64,000 nt of DNA, from contig DASPXE010000227.1 in the NCBI GenBank assembly GCA_035637455.1, positions 20,125 to 84,124 of the forward strand. The letters run 5' to 3'. The notes under the pieces were generated by a model, which did not search any database, was not told the DNA's origin, and worked only from the letters and a program-made list of their open reading frames with translations. Source of the DNA: 20CM-4-69-16 sp035637455 (lineage in GTDB: Bacteria > Gemmatimonadota > Gemmatimonadetes > Gemmatimonadales > GWC2-71-9). Position 1 is the first letter of the stretch. Each line of letters opens with the position of its first letter. The position numbers and the translations under genes were made by a program. Positions 60,637-64,000 of this stretch are shown here, piece after piece.

Positions 60637-60985
60637 CCGTGCGGAATTCCAATCGCGGGGGATCCCCCTCTCCCGCCAGGGCGCGCGCGAGTTGCGCACG
60701 AAACCGCTCGATCTCGAACTCGACGTCCGGTCGCGGCGGGCCCGCCAGCTTCTCCAGCGCGGCCGTCCCGACGGCTGCGACGCCGTGCCGGTTGCCACGC
60801 TCCCGATGCAGCAGCGCGGCCGCCGCCTGGATCAACCCCTGCCAGACGCGCGCGGCGTCCTCGTCGCCGTTCTTAATAATAGAACGCCACACGGTTTCCA
60901 AGGCTTCGTGAGCGAGCCAGTATTCCCCGGAGTTGAACAGCGCCTGAGCACGCGTCAGGATCGCTCCACGCTCTTCAGGAGACAT
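60617..60985 (-). CDS. DUF309-family protein
   Basis: A 122-residue helical protein with the DUF309 signature FNSGEYWLAHEALETVWR and QGLIQAAAALLHRERGN. The conserved His/Glu set suggests a metal site; the function is unknown. The start lies inside a GACATCA-type repeat (60981-61037). Confidence 0.85.
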   Translation of the reverse strand: MSPEERGAILTRAQALFNSGEYWLAHEALETVWRSIIKNGDEDAARVWQGLIQAAAALLHRERGNRHGVAAVGTAALEKLAGPPRPDVEFEIERFRAQLARALAGEGDPPRLEFRTDAPQRH

Positions 60986-61037
60986 CAGAGGTCAGACATC
61001 AGAGCTCTGTACTGACGTCTCACGTCTGATGTCTGAC
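60981..61037. repeat. Inverted repeat with GATGTCT units between DUF309 and the flavoprotein-like gene
   Basis: GTCAGACATCAGA (60991-61003) and its exact complement TCTGATGTCTGAC (61025-61037) enclose 21 bases; another GACATCAGAG precedes. The right arm and the loop encode the last residues (SDIRRETSVQSSDV) of the upstream gene, and the left end holds the next ATG. Confidence 0.75.
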
Positions 61038-61786
61038 GTCGGCTTTCCGGCGCCCATTTTCAGCAGATTCAGCGCCCCATGACAGCTCGAGATCGTACCG
61101 ACCAGCACCGCGGCCGGCTCGCCGCTCGCGCCCGCTGTCTGAACGATGCCGTCCCCGTCCAGCACCGCGTCCACCGAGAAGGTGCCGACGCCGAAGACGT
61201 GGTGCCGGCAGACGAACAGCACGGGCCCGAACACCGGCTCCGCCGATCGACGCAGTCGCTCGGCGAGCTCCCGCACGGCGTCGCCCATCTCCCAGGTTCG
61301 CGGCCCGCCGATGGCAGGGCAGATCGCCGGCTCGATGCAGTGTGTCGGACAGATCCAGTCGGCGAAGGACACGTAGCGCGTCCCATCGGCGGCGACGCGG
61401 TCGTAGGGCGTCCCGAGCGAGCCCGGAACGGGCGCCACTTCGATTCCCCGATCCGGCCAGCGCCGGCGGGCGCGCGCCAGCACCCACTCGAACATGAGGT
61501 GCGGCATGAGGGGCGACGGGACGACGTAGTCTCGCGGCTGCTCCGCTCGCGCGAGCTCTGCCCGGTCGAACAGCTCCGCAAAGTAGGCGGTCCACTCGCG
61601 CGTCACGAACGCTCGATCGGGCGCCTCGCCCAGCTCGGCGCGGGCCCGGCACGCGGGATCCCGATCCACGACGATCACGCGGCGGTAGCTGGCCTTTCCC
61701 TTATACTTCGCCCGCGCCAGCTGGCCGGCGTAAAACGTGCCGTAGCATCCGCCGCCGATCACGATGACGTCGCGCATGACGACCAT
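60992..61786 (-). CDS. NAD(P)/FAD-binding-like protein of unknown function
   Basis: A 264-residue protein with an N-terminal dinucleotide motif VIVIGGGCYGTFYAGQLARA and VIVVDRDPACRARAE at the second strand end. The middle has a cysteine-rich segment WICPTHCIEPAICPAIGGP that could bind metal or be redox-active. I do not recognise the family. Start ATG 61786 or 61777. The C-terminus runs into a repeat, so the last 14 residues are probably not original. It sits among redox genes. Confidence 0.72.
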   Translation of the reverse strand: MVVMRDVIVIGGGCYGTFYAGQLARAKYKGKASYRRVIVVDRDPACRARAELGEAPDRAFVTREWTAYFAELFDRAELARAEQPRDYVVPSPLMPHLMFEWVLARARRRWPDRGIEVAPVPGSLGTPYDRVAADGTRYVSFADWICPTHCIEPAICPAIGGPRTWEMGDAVRELAERLRRSAEPVFGPVLFVCRHHVFGVGTFSVDAVLDGDGIVQTAGASGEPAAVLVGTISSCHGALNLLKMGAGKPTSDIRRETSVQSSDV

Positions 61787-61791
61787 GCCAC

Positions 61792-62514
61792 TCAGATGTC
61801 GCCGCCGACGGGAAGGATCTCGCCCGTGATCGCCCTCGCCGCGTCGCTGGCGAGGTAGAGCACGGCGGCCACCAGATCGTCGAGCTCCACCCAGCGCACC
61901 TTGGCATCCTTCATCTGAGCGAGGTTGTCGGCCGTCTTCATCGTGCCCGGAGCCACGGCGTTCACCCGCACACCTCCATCGCGGAACTCTCGAGCGAGCG
62001 CGCGGGTGAGTCCGGCGACGGCCGCCTTCGCCGCGATGTAGGACGCCATCTGGCTCTGGGGCTTCAGCACGGCGACCGATGCGAAGTTCACGATCGCACC
62101 GCCGCCCCGCTCCAGCAGCGCGGGGATCGCCGCCTGCGACACGAAGAACGCGGTCTTGACGTTGACGGCCAGCTCCCGCTCGAGCTGCTCCGGCTTCAAG
62201 TCGAGTGCGGAGCCGTAGTTCAGCAGTCCGCCGGCGACGTTCACGACCACGTCGAGGCCTCCGAAGCCTTCCCCGGCTGCGGCAACCGCCCGGCGGGCCG
62301 TGTCGGGCGTAGTGAGGTCGCCCGCTACGGCACGCACGGCGACCCCTGTGGCCGCGAGTTCCCGGGCCCGGTCCTGCAGGGCCAGAGCGTTCAAGTCCAC
62401 GATGACGAGCTGCGCGCCCGCCCCGCCAAGACCGCGGGCGACCGCCTGCCCGATCTGTCCCACGCGGCCGACACCGGTCACCAGAGCCACCTTGCCCCGG
62501 AACTCGGGCGGCAC
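61792..62514 (-). CDS. Short-chain dehydrogenase/reductase
   Basis: Classical SDR of 240 residues: VALVTGVGRVGQIGQAVARG for NAD(P), VNVAGG, the serine in NFASVAV and YIAAKAAVAG with the catalytic YxxxK. The D in VIVDLNA suggests NAD preference. The GTG at 62514 is 4 bases after the peroxiredoxin stop. Substrate unknown. Confidence 0.88.
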   Translation of the reverse strand: MPPEFRGKVALVTGVGRVGQIGQAVARGLGGAGAQLVIVDLNALALQDRARELAATGVAVRAVAGDLTTPDTARRAVAAAGEGFGGLDVVVNVAGGLLNYGSALDLKPEQLERELAVNVKTAFFVSQAAIPALLERGGGAIVNFASVAVLKPQSQMASYIAAKAAVAGLTRALAREFRDGGVRVNAVAPGTMKTADNLAQMKDAKVRWVELDDLVAAVLYLASDAARAITGEILPVGGDI

Positions 62515-62518
62515 TTCC

Positions 62519-62968
62519 TCAGCCCTTTCCCCCCAGCGCGGCGACGATCTCGTCGACGGGCGGGGCACCTCGTTGCGCGAAGGCGATAGTTCCGTCACGC
62601 TTCACCAGGTACACCGAGCGCTGGATGCCGTGCCCGTCGTCCTTGAGGGCGTGGTACGCGCGGGCGATCACCCGGTCGGGATCGGACAGCAGCGGGAAGT
62701 TGAAGGCGAGCTGCTTGACGTACTTAACGTGGCTGTCCACGCCGGCCGGGTTGACGCCGAAGGCCTGGATCCCGGCTCGCTGGAGCTTGGCCATCTCATC
62801 GCGCACGGCGGAGAGTTGACGGTTTCAGCCGGGAGTGTTGTTCCCGGGGTAGAAGACCAGCGCTACGTGAGCGCGCTTGAGGACATCGGCCAGGGCGTAG
62901 CTCTTCCCGTCCGAGGCCTGGGCCTTGAACCTCGGCGCCTTGCTCCCGATGGCCAGGAGATCGCTCAT
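62519..62968 (-). CDS. Peroxiredoxin (BCP/AhpC-TSA family), probable selenoprotein (in-frame TGA at the peroxidatic position)
   Basis: A 149-residue thioredoxin-fold peroxidase. The frame opens MSDLLAIGSKAPRFKAQ and reaches VFYPGNNTPG, then TGA (62825-62827), then continues NRQLSAVRDEMAKLQRAG to 62519. Related BCP proteins read NTPGC here, so the TGA sits exactly on the peroxidatic cysteine and is read as selenocysteine (U48). No other cysteine exists in the protein, so Sec would be its only redox residue. A hairpin lies 10 bases after the TGA. ATG overlaps the PHP stop (ATGA). Alternatives: base error or inactivated gene. Confidence 0.85.
62794..62814 (-). promoter_or_regulatory. Putative SECIS hairpin of the peroxiredoxin gene
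   Basis: On the mRNA strand UCUC-CGC pairs with GCG...GAGA around loop CGU, with a 4-base one-sided bulge. The loop starts about 17 bases after the TGA and has G in its first two positions. Weaker than the AhpD hairpin. Confidence 0.45.
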
Positions 62969-63843
62969 CGATTCACGCCTCCACGTGACGCCGCTGCGCG
63001 ACGGTTCTGCTCGACGACTCCCGCGTGACGCACTTCGAGGTTTTCCAGCCACTCCAGCGGCACGTCGACGCCGCCGAGTGACGCGTGCGCGTCGCCGAGC
63101 TCGGTATCGCCGTGCCAGTCGGATCCCCCGCTGATGGCGAGTCCCAGTCGCCCGGCGATCCGCGTGAGCCGGTGCTCGACCGCCGGCGAGTGGCTCGGGT
63201 GCCGCACCTCGAGGCCATCCAGCCCGTGCTCCTGGAACTGCCGGATCTGCCCCTCGCTGCCATGCTCGCCGAGATGAGCGGCGAGTGCGATCGCGCCGAC
63301 GGCGTGCACGAGGTCGGTCACCCGGCGGAGTGCCGGCAGCGGTTTCTCGACATACGCCGGCCTGCCGCGACCCAGATAGCGCGCGAAGGCGTCGTTGATG
63401 TCCGCGCTCGCGCCGCGCTCCACCAGCACCCGTGCCACGTGCGGTCGGCCGACCGCGCCGTCCCCCGCCTCGCTCACGACGTCGTCGAACGCGATGGCCA
63501 CGCCGAGCCGCTGCAGCCGGCCGACCATCTGCTCGGCGCGGCGGCGGCGGGCGGCGCGGGTCTCGACGAGAAACGCCTCGAGCCGCGGCTCGCCCGGGGG
63601 GAGGAAGTAGCCGAGCACGTGCAGCTCGCCCCACGGCGCCTTCACGCTGAACTCGCAGCCCGACACGACGCGGACGCCCAAGGCCTCACCCGCCCGCGCG
63701 GCTTCCGCCACGCCGTCCGTCGTGTCGTGGTCGGTGAGCGCGATCGCCGCCAGGCCCGCCGCCTTCGCCCGGCGCGTCACCTCCGCGGGCGCGAACTCCC
63801 CGTCGGATGCCGTCGAGTGACAGTGGAGATCAACGCGCCCCGT
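62965..63843 (-). CDS. PHP-domain phosphoesterase (nucleoside-3',5'-bisphosphate type), ACG start proposed
   Basis: A PHP metal-dependent phosphoesterase of about 292 residues. Metal motifs are VDLHCHSTASDG at the start, ALTDHDTTDG, SGCEFSV, LAAHLGEHG and GGSDWHGD. The nearest ATG/GTG/TTG in frame (GTG 63780) would remove the first HxH motif, and the frame is closed upstream by a stop at 63895. The only sensible start is ACG at 63843, with GGAGAG 5 bases upstream. Either a true non-ATG start or a base error for ATG. Confidence 0.88.
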   Translation of the reverse strand, partial: TGRVDLHCHSTASDGEFAPAEVTRRAKAAGLAAIALTDHDTTDGVAEAARAGEALGVRVVSGCEFSVKAPWGELHVLGYFLPPGEPRLEAFLVETRAARRRRAEQMVGRLQRLGVAIAFDDVVSEAGDGAVGRPHVARVLVERGASADINDAFARYLGRGRPAYVEKPLPALRRVTDLVHAVGAIALAAHLGEHGSEGQIRQFQEHGLDGLEVRHPSHSPAVEHRLTRIAGRLGLAISGGSDWHGDTELGDAHASLGGVDVPLEWLENLEVRHAGVVEQNRRAAASRGGVNR

Positions 63844-64000
63844 ATGCGCTCTCCGGGGCCGTCCAGGCCGGCTGCGACTGGCGGAACAGCGCGATCAGCT
63901 CCCGCTCCGACAGCTCGGCGAGCGAGGCATCGACGCTACGGCTCCCCACCGGGGCATAGCGCGTGAAGCGGCGCCGGCGCGCCGGGCCGGTCCCCTGCTG
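63830..64000 (-). CDS. C-terminal end of an unidentified protein (cut by window edge)
   Basis: An open frame of 56 codons from the window edge to TGA 63830-63832. It ends RYAPVGSRSVDASLAELSE then ELIALFRQSQPAWTAPESAY. It overlaps the proposed PHP start by 14 bases, as in an operon. Too short to name. Confidence 0.5.
   Translation of the reverse strand, partial: QQGTGPARRRRFTRYAPVGSRSVDASLAELSERELIALFRQSQPAWTAPESAYGAR

Noticed and set aside
62519..62806. Separate small gene for the C-terminal half of the peroxiredoxin
   Set aside because: It would start inside the thioredoxin fold; it continues the upstream frame across the TGA.
57638..62827. General recoding of TGA as a sense codon
   Set aside because: TGA ends many genes in this window in ATGA/GTGA overlaps where the next gene starts, so it is an ordinary stop here except at the two catalytic positions.

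Overview
The window looks like a chromosomal stretch of a GC-rich, two-membraned (Gram-negative type) bacterium. It carries a full Tol-Pal set, an LptD-like outer-membrane protein, BamD, lipoproteins with lipoboxes, SecA and TatC. The gene families and long runs of GTGA/ATGA-overlapped genes make Gemmatimonadota or a near relative my best guess, but that is inference. Nearly every gene is on the minus strand; only rpmB, one tRNA-Leu and a cupin gene are on plus. I see no prophage, IS element, CRISPR array or rRNA.

Layout, high to low coordinate (the direction of transcription). 64.0-57.3 kb: a compact redox operon (PHP phosphoesterase, peroxiredoxin, SDR, flavoprotein-like protein, DUF309, thioredoxin reductase, MBL hydrolase, zinc ribbon, membrane protein, AhpD-like protein). 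The peroxiredoxin and the AhpD-like gene each have an in-frame TGA exactly at the catalytic cysteine, followed by a hairpin, so both are probable selenoproteins. 57.0-53.9 kb: cupin (+), aspartate ammonia-lyase, a membrane protein and a barrel-like protein. 53.9-49.7 kb: a sulfur operon with an Rrf2 regulator, a two-domain sulfurtransferase, CysM, a Mec-type JAMM protease and one polypeptide joining a CysO-like ubiquitin-fold sulfur carrier to MoeZ (E1-like plus rhodanese). The carrier's diglycine is internal, so the neighbouring protease may have to release it. 49.6 kb: tRNA-Leu(CAG), with divergent promoters shared with smpB. 49.5-44.3 kb: smpB, amidase, TPR lipoprotein, pyrD, pyrF and a small secreted protein.

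44.3-41.3 kb: ribosomal/RNA polymerase operon rpmJ-rpsM-rpsK-rpsD-rpoA-rplQ with a good sigma70-type promoter. 41.0-21.2 kb: a superoperon of about 20 kb with almost no spacing: gmd, rmd, carB, murB, wbpD/E/B/A-like genes (UDP-2,3-diacetamido-glucuronate), ugd, uxs, a UDP-sugar 4-epimerase, two TPR proteins, bamD, nadD and secA. It makes many activated sugars, but no glycosyltransferase is present. 21.1-14.4 kb: radC, relA/spoT, uvrB, tsaE, tsaB, rimI. 14.4-1.2 kb: ssb (clear promoter), LysM protein, HemX-like protein, hemA, galE, tolQ-R-A-B-pal-cpoB, and a tatC gene fused in frame to an lptD-like gene through an internal signal peptide. 1-1 kb: a lipoprotein cut by the window edge.

A second theme is short tandem/inverted repeats with 7-10 bp units. 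They sit between genes (15.6, 21.1, 58.8, 61.0 kb) and also inside coding sequences (tolB signal peptide; three arrays in cysM).
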